From Annona cherimola (lineage: Eukaryota > Streptophyta > Magnoliopsida > Magnoliales > Annonaceae), in assembly GCA_030490835.1 (NCBI GenBank), contig CM059975.1, positions 6,909,579-6,973,578 of the forward strand: a DNA stretch of 64,000 nucleotides, read 5' to 3'. Position 1 is the stretch's first letter. The number at the start of each line of letters is the position of its first letter. The position numbers were made by a program, and so were the translations under genes. The notes under the pieces were generated by a model, which had not been told where the DNA came from, did no database searches, and saw only the letters and a list, made by a program, of their open reading frames with translations. Shown in pieces: positions 22,444-33,898 of this stretch.

Positions 22444-22696
22444 GTGAACATGAGTGGGAGGGGGTGGGAGAATGTGGGAATTGATTTCCTAAGGCTAATG
22501 ATTTTTCCATCAATAATCATATTTCTTCCACTTTACTCCTACATTTTAATCATTTTTCTTACAAACTACTTCCATCAACTCTATTTATTTCAACTTTACT
22601 TCTATCGTTTTTTATTAATCACATAATTTTCAAAATATTTTATTTTCCACTCCCCATGCAATCCCACAAAACTTTCGCCTTTTCTCAAACGTTCCC
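22444..22696. mobile_element. MITE-like element related to 11785-12036
   Basis: The right end TCAAACGTTCCC and an interior of TTTTCCATCAATAATCATATTTCTTCCACTTTA type resemble the reverse complement of the 11785 element (AATGATTGAAATATAGGGGTAAAAGTGGAAAG). The left end is degraded and no target duplication is clear, so the boundaries are approximate. It lies between the LSD1-like and CASPL genes. Confidence 0.5.
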
Positions 22697-23419
22697 CAAT
22701 TCGTCTGCCGTGCGGGATATGCAAAATCTACTTCATTTATGGGAGCAAGAAAGCACGAAATTAATGTCATGTCTAGAATATTATTGGTACCCGAACTAAA
22801 TTTGCATATCCCTTGAATGCGTATGTCAAATATTTACTGCTTCAGTATCAAGCTCGGCTTCGAAAACTAAATAGTGCAAAAACAAATAGATAAATAATTT
22901 GCCGGTCAAATGGTTGGTTTGTTGTAATTACGCTTGGCTTAGGACTATCATCTAATTTTAATTGGACATCTCCCGTGTACATCAAAATGAAGTGAGTTGG
23001 TAACTCGGCATTAAGAAAGCACCAGAAGAGCTCCGCCAGAGCATCAATGCCGCTAGGCTTCTTAGTCTATCTGTAATATTCCTATATTGAGTGTCAAAGC
23101 ATGCATGAGCATTGTGGTTTATCTAACATAGATTTTAGTTTCCCTTTGCCCTTCCAGTTCCTTTTCTTCTTTCCCAATCACAAAGAGACTTCAACCTGAC
23201 GAAAGATCGCTTTCTCTCTCCCCACGAAGAGCAAATGAACAGGCAAGTCAACGAAACGCCAACCACACACACCCGCACACAAAGAGAGGAAGAGAAGATA
23301 AACTTAAGCAACGTGGTGCATGAGTAAGAAATGAATTATATCTGGTACGCTATTTCCAAGTGCATGGGCGTGATAACCTGTGACGAATTTCCCTCAAGAA
23401 AGTTCTAACTTTCTTGCTG
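22697..23419. other. Upstream region of the CASPL gene
   Basis: Intergenic sequence with no coding signature. It becomes purine/CA-rich near 23200-23300. No specific regulatory element could be supported other than the TATA-like word at 23420. Confidence 0.4.
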
Positions 23420-23425
23420 TATATA
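23420..23425 (+). promoter_or_regulatory. Candidate TATA box of the CASPL gene
   Basis: TATATA lies 173 bp upstream of the chosen ATG (23598), in a position compatible with a core promoter and a leader of about 140 bp. This is a word match only. Confidence 0.3.
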
Positions 23426-23597
23426 CGTAAAAGATGAAGATTGTATATGATATCTCTCCCGCATGAAGAGTAATTTATTTGCCAAATATCTCTTGGCACC
23501 ATTTAAAAGGAGCTTGCAACATCTACCATTCCCACCCATCTCTTCTATTCCTCAATCCACCCCTAGATACAACAAACATACGCGCATCATCCATCCT

Positions 23598-25068
23598 ATG
23601 GCTATCGAACATGGAGGGAAACCTGGACCTGAAGATCTGGAGAAACCAACAGTTGGTCTTGAAAATGGGCCATGCCCAATAGTGAAAATGAAAGTAATGA
23701 AGGGCGGTGACTTGCCATTTTTCGTTTTGAGGGTGCTAGCAATATGTGCAACATTCTCAGCTGCACTTATTATGGCTCTTAACAGGCAAACCAGAACAAC
23801 GGTGGTAGCATTAATTGGTACTACACCTATCACTGGGTCCATCACGGCGAAGTTCCAACAAACCCCAGCTTTTGTGTAAGCCCCTTACCCCCCGGCCCAA
23901 AAACAAGTTAAGGCAAGTGGTTGATATCAATGTTCATCTGTTTGTCGAAGTTCATTGACAATCTGTTCCTAACTATTGACTTGAGAAGTTTCTGATTAAT
24001 ATGAGGGAAAAGGCTCTCTAATTTTTCTATTCATTTGGGATAGGCTGGACTCATTTTGACACTGAGGCCACAACCTAAGAAAAATGTGGCAATTTCAAAA
24101 ATCTTGGTGGATAACAAAGGGGGCACATTGGTTGGCTAGTCTTCTCATTGAGTTATTTCCATCTCTAACCTTGATAATGAGATGGTGATTTGCAGGTTCT
24201 TTGTGGTGGCCAATGCGACAGCCTGTTTCCACAACATGTCCTTGCTGTTGCTTCGTTTATATGGAAACAAGCTCAAGGCCAAAATCAAAGAGCTCGGGCT
24301 TTTGCTGACAATCTCAGACATGGTAAGAAATACAATCTTTTTCTGAAGAAGAGTTTTGCCGTGGAAATTTCTCGAAGAAGAATTTGACCATGCAAATTTC
24401 TCGTGTTTACTTAATCTACAAATGCAAGGGAGCCCCCTGCAGACTATGAAGAAAAAGAATGAATAAATCCTTTATTATTGTTGTGCTGTTTTCATGCATG
24501 GCTGGGATCCGATAAAAAGAAATTGGTGTCTGAACTCTAAACAAGTAGTAGCCAGCCCAACGTCCATTTCGACGGAAAATAGGCCCATCTACAGATTTCG
24601 CATCCATTAGTAATTATTTTTTTTGTCAATTATATAGGCATTTGCAAGTTCCAAATAGGCCTAAATGAATTACCCTATTTGCAAAACTGCAATCTGGATT
24701 TTTTGGTGGGTACTGGGGAATCCTGAATCAATTAGCTGAAGATAACCCATAATCTTTTCTTGTTTTGTCAACCCATAAAATTTTCCACTGTTCTGTTTTG
24801 TGTCTTCCCTTGTTCTTCCCTGATGGTGCATGTTGTGCAGGTGATGGTGGTTCTACTCTCAGCAGCAGCTGCGGCAACGGCTGCAATGGCAGAGCTAGCA
24901 AAGAACGGCAACAAACATGCAAGGTGGAACAAGATATGTGACAGATTCGATGCCTTCTGTGATCATGGAGGTGGTGCCCTCATCGCATCCTTCATTGGAG
25001 TTGTGCTGTTGATGACCCTCAATGTTCTCTCAACCATCGAGCTTTACAAGAACCGAGCCCGCTCTTAA
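23598..25068 (+). CDS. CASP-like protein, CASPL1 type
   Basis: Three exons (23598-23875, 24196-24322, 24841-25068) with GT-AG junctions in frame give 210 residues, a usual family length. There are four hydrophobic helices at about 41-61, 91-113, 130-153 and 178-198. The conserved Arg of helix 1 (R45) and Asp of helix 3 (D134) are present. The second extracellular loop has HARWNKICDRFDAFC, typical of the CASPL1 group, and the protein ends in a short basic tail (YKNRARS). Family knowledge: CASPs form a membrane scaffold for Casparian strip deposition in the endodermis. CASPLs are plasma-membrane relatives whose roles are mostly less defined. Start choice: this ATG gives a family-like short polar N-terminus. 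An in-frame ATG at 23463 would add 45 residues not expected for the family and probably lies in the leader. The gene stands alone, about 1.65 kb downstream of the LSD1-like gene on the same strand. Confidence 0.93.
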
Positions 25069-25490
25069 TTAGAAGCTTCTTCTAATTTATTCACGTCTGT
25101 CAGTAGCTGTTTCAGGGATTTCAGTTAGCGTCTTAATTACTTATTGTTTTGCTTGCGAGTTTATCTCATGGGTTTGGAATCAATATGAATTATATATAAT
25201 TACATATGCTAGCTGTGTTCATCTCTTCGATGATTGGATGAATTTTCTTGTATTCATCATAGATCTTGCTTGTTCCTCCTTAACTTGGGCCATAGTCCTT
25301 AATTATGAAGCCCATATAACATTTACGTCAAAACGATAAGCTACTAAAACAAGCACCGCAATAAATTTTACTAAAAGAAACTAGTTTTTTTATATAACAT
25401 TTATTTGAGTAAGAATACGTAAATTTAACTATATATATTTGGCTGCATATATATATATAACTGCCCAAGGGTGATGACACTTGTTCAAGT
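25069..25490. other. 3' flank of the CASPL gene
   Basis: AT-rich 3' untranslated and intergenic sequence. No strong AATAAA signal close to the stop was chosen. A short TATATA tract lies near 25448-25460. The region ends at the hAT target site at 25483. Confidence 0.4.
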
Positions 25491-26481
25491 CAATATTTTA
25501 AAAACCGAACTGGGAACTGAACCGTTTTTAGGTCCGGTTCAAGTCCAACCGGTTCAACCGTGGTTCAAACCGTTTTGAACCGTGACGTCAGCATGAACAT
25601 AATTATGACATAATAATTATATTTAATTTATTTTAATAATTTCAAAATTAAATTAAATATATAAATTCTATGTAATATAAAAATTACACTTGGCATCAAT
25701 GTGGGCAGCACAGGGTCCCGCAGTGGCTATCGGCCTCCTCTGTAGTTTTATTTCCATCCACTTCCAAAAAATGCGAAACTTACGAGGAATCGTGTAAACA
25801 GGGGGATGCTATGGATTTAAGCTCAGAAAACCGAACCTTGCTACCTTACTGCCTGCCTGCCAGCTTGGATTCTATGGCCGGAAGCTCGGATGCGCCGGAA
25901 GCACGGAATCGATAGCCGGATGCTAGGGTCGACGGAAACAGAGCCGGTTCTGCTGTTGGAAATGGATCTCCGCGATGGTCGCCGGAACCGAAGAGGATGA
26001 TCGGGAAGAAAACGTAGAAGCTCCAATCGACGCCGGCGGTTGCTGGAACCGGAAGTCCGGAGCCCGAAAGTGTGGCGGAGCTTGCTGTGAGAAGTTGTCG
26101 GAGCAATAGGTGATGACCGGACGCTGGCGACTGTTGCCGGATGTCAATTCCGGCCGGTTGAACGACCTGGATCTGTTGCCACAGATGGCGATGGTGGGTC
26201 CGCAGCAAACCCTAGCCGCTGGCGAAGTCGCGATTCGCGAAGACGATGAACAGGGGGAGCGTCTGCAGTAGGGCCCGTAGGAAAGGCGTTTTTATATTTT
26301 TTATTAATTAATTTTTTTTTAAATAACGAACGAACCGAACCGCGGGCAGACCGATTTTTACAGTCCAACCGCCCGGTTCGAACGGTTTTCATCAAAAATG
26401 GAAAACCGGTGCCAAACCGAACCGTTCCACTGGCGGTTCGCGGTCGGACCGGATGGTCCGGTCCGGCTTTTAAAAACACTG
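25491..26481. mobile_element. Non-autonomous hAT-like element, 8-bp target duplication
   Basis: A perfect 8-bp duplication GTTCAAGT lies at 25483-25490 and 26482-26489. The left end CAATATTTTAAAAACCGAAC and the right end, on the other strand CAGTGTTTTTAAAAGCCGGAC, are imperfect inverted repeats starting CA. Many ACCGGTTC/GGTCCGGT-type subterminal words lie within 100-150 bp of each end. It is 991 bp. The interior at about 25800-26290 is clearly GC-rich against an AT-rich flank, with several overlapping minus-strand open frames (for example 25846-26208, 26144-26479) that show no transposase or known domain. The 8-bp duplication and CA..TG ends fit hAT. The GC-rich cargo could be a captured host fragment. 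Confidence 0.85.
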
Positions 26482-26565
26482 GTTCAAGTGCAACTGGGTT
26501 TTGCCTTATATGCAGCCAAAATTAAATATTTAATGCAACCATTTAAATTTAGGTACAAATAACGA

Positions 26566-26875
26566 TAAGATGTGATCTCATGCGTTTGGCTGTGGAACGA
26601 TTTTTTAATTTTTTATTTTTTGTAAACATGTAAACTTAGGTGTATTTAACTTGTAAATCAAGTTTTATTATTTTTGGATATTGTTATATATTTTTTTGAT
26701 TTTTAAATACAATGGCCTTTTAAAAATTATGAAAATGCCACTGTATTTAAAAATAAAAATATATAAAATATCCAAAAATAATAAAACTTAGTTTATAGAT
26801 TAAATACACATAACTTTATATATTTATGAAAAATAAAAATAAAAAAGATCCCATGGCTAGACAAATGGGATCGCC
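26566..26875. mobile_element. Foldback (palindromic) element
   Basis: The left arm starts near GATCTCATGCGTTTGGCTG. The right arm read backwards gives GATCCCATTTGTCTAGCCATG, and the inner arms continue as inverted copies (AAGTTTTATTATTTTTGGATATT against AATATCCAAAAATAATAAAACTT-like). The centre is near 26710-26740. No target duplication was found, so the ends are approximate. Confidence 0.6.
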
Positions 26876-26989
26876 CCTCCATTTTAAACTATCCGCCATA
26901 TACAAAATTTTTTAGTGAAATCAATGATTGAGTTACTTGATAATAAAATTTGGTTACTAAGTTGAACTCAAGGAATAAATCAAAGTCTA

Positions 26990-27543
26990 CACTATAACAT
27001 GATTTCTTATATGCTGCCAACTTTTTGCAACCAAACTTAAATTTGGCTACATTAGATGCCAATTGCAGCTAAGTTCTGTTACTATTCACAATCAAATGTG
27101 AATATTTTTATCAATCAAATGTGAATATTTTCATCAAATATATTTTTAGCGAGGAGTAATCTTGTTAGTCCGGGTTAAGCAAATGTTCTACTTAGCCTAC
27201 ATTAAAAAATCCATTTATAACAACTTTTTTAACTTTTTTCTTCATACACTTGTTTATTTAAGTGTATTTAGCATATAAATCAAGTTTTACCGATATGCTA
27301 AATACACATATATAAACAAGTATATAAAGAAAAAATCATAACAATTGTTGTAAATGAGTTTTTTTAGATGGACTAAGCGGAATATTTGCTTAGCCTCGAC
27401 TAATAGGATCATTTTTCATTTTTAGCTAAATTTGATGTAAAAAATCAGAAGCAATTATGTATTTGCAGCCAAAAATCAATTTTCGTTAAATCTATTCATG
27501 TGCAGTAAAAAATTAACTATATTTAACCACTTTGTTGCAGTAA
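26990..27543. mobile_element. Small CACTA-like element, split by a foldback insertion
   Basis: It begins CACTATAACAT and ends near TTGTTGCAGTA, resembling worn CACTA termini. Close to both ends are repeated words such as GCAACCAAAC, TTTGGCTACAT and GCAGCCAAAAAT, as in CACTA subterminal regions. Without the Mutator-like insert (27151-27417 plus one 9-bp duplicate) it would be about 278 bp. No 3-bp target duplication is evident. Identification is tentative. Confidence 0.4.
27151..27417. mobile_element. Mutator-like foldback MITE, 9-bp target duplication
   Basis: A perfect 9-bp duplication ATTTTTAGC lies at 27142-27150 and 27418-27426. The arms are long inverted repeats: left GAGGAGTAATCTTGTTAGTC, right on the other strand GAAAAATGATCCTATTAGTC. 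Inside the arms, TAAGCAAATGTTC and a TTATAACAA tract are mirrored. It is 267 bp and most of it can fold into one hairpin. Nine-base duplications with long terminal inverted repeats are typical of Mutator-like elements. Confidence 0.82.
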
Positions 27544-28135
27544 CAACCTTTACAAAATTATTTTAAAAAGATCATTGACATGTAATTCTGCGAATGACAA
27601 ATCCAAGTTCCGTAAATAACGCAACAGGTGCTACATAATGGAAATTATTAGAAAACATTGGTCACTCAACAAAGAGTTCAAAGAATTTGTCAATGGAAAT
27701 AGAAGAAATCAGTCTAATTACTATCTACCCCTAAACTTCCACTGTAGTTTACAAATCAGGTTGAATACTCAAACTTTCTAATTTACTTAGTAATGCACAC
27801 TCCAAACCCACGAAAATCAGGGTAGGTTAGTTGCTTTGAAAATTGATTAATCAAACCCGATGGAGTTGGATTCGTACCTGCCCATCATCTTATAATTTAT
27901 AAACATCAAAGGGCACGCCTAGTCACTCGATCTATATCTCATAATATTCTATTCCCCAATTGGATTATTTTGCTTGAATTGGGAAGAAATTCCAAGTCCA
28001 GACGTTCGTCTCATCTTTAGAACTATATATTAATCGGAAATAGTAACATCCTTGACCCATGCAGCACGCATGCATATTCTGAATTAATGACTCAGCAATT
28101 TTATTAATTTATGTAGGTGGCCGATTTATGTTGTG
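27544..28135. other. Intergenic, nothing recognised
   Basis: Moderately AT-rich sequence between the CACTA-like element and the copia insertion. No open frame or repeat of note. Confidence 0.4.
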
Positions 28136-28140
28136 GAATA

Positions 28141-28773
28141 TGTTGGAATTTTCAAAATTTATAATGACTATTATATTATATCACAGATAAATAACAAATC
28201 ACAATAGTGAAAGCGGTAAAAGCTTTGGCAAGGGTCTTGGGTTCAAATTCGCTTATTTTTTGAATTTTTCTGCGGCACTAAATGATGCATCGTTTGGGTT
28301 TGGAATTCAAGTTTCAAACAATCCAGCATTTCCAAAACGGCAAGAGATGCAACGAATGTCTTAAAATCTATAAATAGAGATTACATTCAGGAGATAAAAT
28401 CATCTTCTCCTTCTCCTCTCATTAGACATCCTAGTGTCTTGTTTAAGACAATCGTTTCTCCTGTCTTAATTCGGACATAGTGTGTCCAAGTTGTTGATTT
28501 GCAAAATTGTCGTATATTTTTAAAATTCTCTTCATTCAACCAAAAAATTCTATTTTCAAGTGTTCGTGTGCCTAGAAAATATGTTGCTACCTATTCTAGT
28601 TCAGGTTTCACTTTTTCGTATCTAGGGGCAACTGCAAAATTACCTTAAGTGGCAAATAGGGTAGCCAAATTGCCTTCATGAAAGTAATGTCGTAACACGC
28701 CTGAAGTGAAACTTGATTTTATTCACTTTTCCTACTTTTCTTAATTTTCTCTTTTTTATATTTTGCCCTAACA
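28141..28773 (+). repeat. 5' LTR of the copia element
   Basis: It begins TGTTGGAATTTTC and ends GCCCTAACA (TG...CA). It aligns along its length with 33240-33893 and lacks about 20 bp present in the 3' copy near 33330-33370. A D-arm-like AAGCGGTAAAAGCTT and a box-B-like GGGTTCAAATTC lie at about 28211-28252. Confidence 0.9.
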
Positions 28774-28861
28774 ATTTTAAGGTAATTTTTCAGTCTTCTC
28801 CTTTCTATTATTTATAAATGGCCCCACAATCATCCATTCTACCTACAAAGTCTGATGTCCT

Positions 28862-31800
28862 AAAATTGGACTGCTGTGTTGGTACCAATTTCAAGAGATG
28901 AAAATAACAACTTTATCTTTTCTTAACCCGAATTGGTGTTGTGTATGTTCTCACTATACTGAGACCAAAAAGAAAATGAAATGCTATAAGATCAACACCA
29001 AAGAGCAAAGTAAGACATGGACAACAATATTTACAAAGGTTATATCATTGAGGCGATGTCTGACTCGCTATTCGAAGTGTACCAAGATGCAAATACGGCC
29101 AAAGAAATCTGGGATTCGCTTATACACAAATATAGTACTGATGATGCAAGCGTCAAATGGTTTCTAGTAAGTGATTTTCTTAATTATATTATGACTGATA
29201 ATAAACCAATCTTTAATCAAGTTAATGAGATTGAACATATCGTCAATCAACTTGGGTCATAAGGCAATAAGATGGATGAATCCGTTCTTGTTGGTGCAAT
29301 TATTGAGAAATTACCACTTAGTTAGAACAACCACCGCAAAAATCTAAAACAAATGAAATGATCTATGAGTTTAGATAATCTTGCTCTCAATTTACGCACT
29401 GAAGAAAAATCAAGAAAAAATTAAAAGAAAGAAGAGCAAGTTTTTGCTAAGGCTAATGTGGTTGAAGTTTCAAATTAGGTGACAAATGCCAATAATCAAA
29501 CTTTTAAAAAATTTAAATTAAATACCAAAAAGACTATTACTAAGAAGAAGGAGGGACCTTGCTTTTATTGTAAGAAAATGAGTCATTTGAAAAGTAAGTG
29601 TAGACTTTTCAAAAGAAAAAATAACACTAAGTCTGGATCATATTAGAGAAAAGGTCCAGAAGCCCATTTAACTGAGGAACATTTTGTTGCCATAATTTCT
29701 AAAATTTATACAGTAAGTGATGACCAAAGCTGGTAGTTTGACTCTAGAGTAACTAGACATGTTTGCAAAGAGAGAAATTTATTAAAAACCTATGAAACTA
29801 ATCAAAATGAAAATAAATTATTCATGGGTAATTCTTCTACTGCTAAGGTGGAAGGGTCAAGAACTGTGATCTTGAAACTGACTTTAGAAAAATCATTTAC
29901 TCTCACGAACGTACTTCATGTACTAGAAATATGCAAGAATCTTGTCTCAGTTAGTCTTTTTAGTAAATATTTTTAAATTAGTATTTGAGTTGGATCAAAT
30001 TATTGTAACCAAAGGAGGTGTATTTGTGGGCAAGAGTTATGTTGTAAATGATACATTTCGCCCAAACATCAATAATGGATCTTTATCTTATGCTTCTATG
30101 ATGGACTCATTTTCTGTATGACATGGTAGACTAGGTTATGTTAATTTTCTTAGTATTGACACTATGATGAAATTAGGTTTAATTCCTAGATCACCTAATG
30201 AATTTTTACATAAATGTAAAATATGTGTTCAAACTAAAATCACTAAAAAACCATTTCAAAAAGTAAAAAGAAATTTTGAATTATTAAGATTAATTCATTC
30301 GGATATTTGTGATACGGAGAACACATTAACAAGAGGAGCAAAGAAATACTTTTTAACTTTTATAGATAATTTTAGCAAATATACTGATGTTTATTTATTA
30401 ATAACTAAAGATGAAGCCCTAGATAAATTTAAATCCTATAAAGCTGAAATTGAAAATCAATTTGGAAAGATAATTAAATCCCTCAAATTAGATAGATGAG
30501 GCGAATATATATCAAATGATTTTAATGATTTTTGTGAAAATACTGGAATTATTCACCAAGTAACAATCCCATATATATCTCAACAAAATGGAACTGCAGA
30601 AAGAAAAAATAGAACTTTAGTTGAAATGGTAAATTCAATGTTAATTAATGCAGGCCTAAGTAAAGGCTGGTAGGGTAAAGTTTTATTAACGACTTGTCAT
30701 ATTCTTAATAGAATTTCTCACAAGAAAACTAATGTCACTCCCTATGAATTATAGAAAAACAAAACACCTAATCTTAAATATTTAAGAGTATGAGGTTATG
30801 CAATGAATAGTAAAGCTTATGGATTATGCAATAAATAGTAAAGCTTATAGGTTTGTGGTAGTAGAGTCTAATAGTCCAATTTAATAGAATACTATTATTG
30901 GATCTCGAGATGCTGACTTTTATGAAAATATTTATAAGTTAATACCTAGACTCGATCAAACTGATGAAACTTCTTCTCAACTATTGAATAAATCTATAGT
31001 TGATAATTCCATAATCGTGAAAAAATCTATAAAAGATGAAAATGTGAGAAGAAGTAAACGAGCTAGAAAAGATGACTATAATCTTTTTGAGCCTGATTTT
31101 CAGTTATATCTTGTATAAAGATCTAGAGATAAAATAAGTGAAGAATACATGATTGTGTTTCATACTGAAGGGGATCTATCTACTTATGAAGAGACTATGA
31201 AATCTCTAGATGCTTCATACTGGAAATAAGCCATCCAAGGTAAAATGAATTTTATAATGGAAAATGGTACATAGACATTAGTTGATTTACTACTTGGGTC
31301 TAAACCAATAGGTTGTAAATGGATATTTAAAAAAAATTAAAAGTTGATGGATCTATTGATAAATTTAAAGCTATATTAGTAGTTAAGGAGTATAGACAAA
31401 AGGAATGTATTGATTTCTTTCATACCTATGCCCTAGTAGCTAGAATTTTAACTATTAGGTTATTAATGGCTTTAACATCAATTTATCATCTTCAAATTCA
31501 TCCAATGTATGTAAAAACTGCTTTTCTAAATAGAAATTTAGATGAGAAATTTATATGGAACAACTTGAAAGTTTTGTATTACCTAGACAAGAAAAGAAAG
31601 TCTGTAAATTAATTAAATCTTTATATAGTTTGAAACAGGCACCTAAGCAATGACATGAAAATTTTGATCAAGTTGTGGTAGCAAATTGTTTTAAATTAAA
31701 CAAGTCAGATAAATGTGTTTATAGTAAATTTGTTGCCAATAAAGGTGTTATTATTTGCTTATATGATATGTTTATATTTGATACTGACCTTGAGATTATT

Positions 31801-32655
31801 ATAGAAATTAAAAGTTTTCCGTTAGTTAACTTCGATATGAAAATATGGGCATGGCTAATGTCATCCTTGGCATCAAAAGTATAAGAGGTGGTAGTGTATT
31901 TCCTCTTTCTCAATCTCATTACATTGAAAAAATACTCAAGCAGTTTAATTATTTTGACGCTGGTATGGTCTCAAATTCTTTTGATCCTAGTGTCAAGTTA
32001 TGTAAAAATGATGGTAGATCTATTAATCTGCTTGAGTATGCTAGAGTGATAGAAAGTTTAATGTATGCTATGTATAGTACAAAATCAGATACTACATTCA
32101 CCGAAAGCGTATTAAGCAAGTTCACTAGTAATACATGATATATGCATTGGAATGCAGTTTATAGGATTTTAAAATATTTGAGAAAGACCATTGACTATGG
32201 ATTGCATTTCAATGGTAAACCCATTGTATTGAAGGGTATAGTGATGCAAGTTAGATTTCTGATACTAACGAATCTATCTAGATTTTTACCATTAGAGGAG
32301 CTGCTGTTTCACGAGCTTCTAAAAAGCAAACCTGCATTACACATTCGACCATGGAGTCTAAGTTTCTTATTTTGGCTGCAGCAGGGAAAGAGGTAGAGTG
32401 GTTTAGAAATTTGTTACTTAAAATTCCCATTTGGCCTAAGCCAATGCCTCACATTTAATTACATTGTAATAACGAAACAACATTGTCTAGAGCATACAAT
32501 AAGATTTATAATGGTAAGTCATGACATATTGTATTGAGACATAACTATGTAAGATAGTTGCTCCAAGATGGAGCAGTTAATATTGATTTTATAAGATCAA
32601 GTGAAAACTTGGCAGACCCGCTTATAAAAGGCCTTATTAGGGAAGCAGTATGAAA
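28862..32655 (+). pseudogene. Copia gag-pol remains
   Basis: Gag has an N-terminal GTNF motif near 28880. An EIWDSLIHKYSTDDA and FLVSDFLNY block lies at about 29105-29185. A zinc knuckle CFYCKKMSHLKSKC is at 29560-29601. In the protease the active site DSGAT appears as DSRVT (29740). Integrase contains HSDICDT, FIDNFSKY and NGTAERKNRTL (30160-30640). RT contains GCKWIFKKN, IDFFHTYALVARILTIR and VKTAFLNRNLDE (31310-31550), and the YVDD box is worn to LYDM (about 31760). RNase H ends with ENLADPLIKGLIREAV (about 32606-32653). In-frame TAG/TGA codons interrupt every domain, so no functional polyprotein can be made. Confidence 0.92.
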
Positions 32656-33239
32656 AAGATCAAGAGAGATGAGACTGAAATCCACATCTAGAAGTTGCAA
32701 TAATTGAAACTCAACTCTATCTTATATCCCAAGTCTAAGAGTTTAATGAGTAAAGTAAATTATTTTTGCAACTTATAAGCACTAGTTATATCTATATTTC
32801 TGCATCTCTCAAGCAGTGCTTAGATCCTGTAACGTATTTATGAGGTTGAGTATTTCATACTCTTAATAGATCTAAAATCGCTAGGTTGGAGTATTTAGTT
32901 ACATGGTACTCTAAATAAATCTACCTATATGAGTGTTGAAAGTAAGGTTGCTTCTGTTTGCAAAGTGTATGAATTTACTCTGAGGTGATCATGAAACTAA
33001 GATACTGACACATGACCATAACGTGTTATCTTTTAGAATACTTGATGTATTTTGAAATCTTGTATGTGAGATATGTTCGATTTATCAAACGGGGTCGATA
33101 ATTCAAACCTCTGGCTACTGTACACCTTGGTAAATCTTGATGTATTTTCATTAAGTAAATGTTCAAGTCTACCGGAACCTTTGTTTATGTATGAGATTTC
33201 CTTGGTTGAATGAAGTGAATTTAAATTTTGAAAATGGAA

Positions 33240-33893
33240 TGTTGGAATTTTCGAAATCTATAATAACTATTATATTATATCATAAATAAATAAAAAATCA
33301 TAATAGTTGAAGCGGTAAAAGCTTTGACAATCGTTCAAAGGGTCTTGGGTTCGAATTCACCATCCCGTTATTTTTTGAATTTTTCTACTGCACAAAAGGA
33401 TGCATCGTTTGGGTTTGGAATTCAAATTTCAAACAGTCGCATGTCCGAAATGGCAAGAGATGCAACGAATTAATTAAATTGGATGCAATGAATGAATTAA
33501 AAGATACAGATAGAAAATCATCCTCTCATTCTCCTCTCCTCAAACATCTTAGTGTCTTGCTCAAGACATTCACTTCTTTAGTCTTAATTCAGATATAGTG
33601 TGTCCAAGTTGTTGATTTGCAAAATTATCATATATTTTTGAAATTCTCTCCATTTAACCAAAAAATTTTATTTTTAAGTATTCGTGTGCTTAGAAAAGGT
33701 GTTGTTACCTATTCTAGTTTATGTTTCACTTTTTGTATCCTGAGAGCAACTGCAAAATTACCCTAAGCAGCAAATAGGGTAGTAAAATTACTTTAAGAAA
33801 AATGACGTCGTAACACATTTGAAGTAAAACATGATTTTAATTTCACTTTTTTCACTTTCCTTAATTTTCTCTTTTTTATATTTTGCCCCAATA
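33240..33893 (+). repeat. 3' LTR of the copia element
   Basis: It begins TGTTGGAATTTTC and ends GCCCCAATA (terminal CA mutated to TA). Many substitutions and a few indels separate it from the 5' LTR, so the insertion is not recent. The tRNA-like part (33306-33362) is fuller here than in the 5' LTR. Confidence 0.9.
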
Positions 33894-33898
33894 GAATA

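Larger units (their letters stand above)
28141..33893 (+). mobile_element. Complete but dead Ty1/copia LTR retrotransposon
   Basis: It is 5753 bp, bounded by two related LTRs and a 5-bp duplication GAATA at 28136-28140 and 33894-33898. The internal domain order is gag, protease, integrase, reverse transcriptase, RNase H, which is the Ty1/copia order. Every domain has stops or shifts. No good match to a methionine-tRNA primer site follows the 5' LTR, and the purine tract before the 3' LTR is weak. Confidence 0.93.

Noticed and set aside
23463..23597. N-terminal extension of the CASPL protein from an upstream in-frame ATG
   Set aside because: The 45 extra residues are unlike CASPL N-termini, and the ATG at 23598 gives the usual family length.
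25846..26208. Minus-strand open frames in the hAT-like element as genes
   Set aside because: Several overlapping frames on one strand reflect high GC content. No transposase or other domain is visible.
33306..33362. A genuine tRNA gene in the copia 3' LTR
   Set aside because: The acceptor and T stems do not pair properly. Only box-like motifs and two small stems are present.
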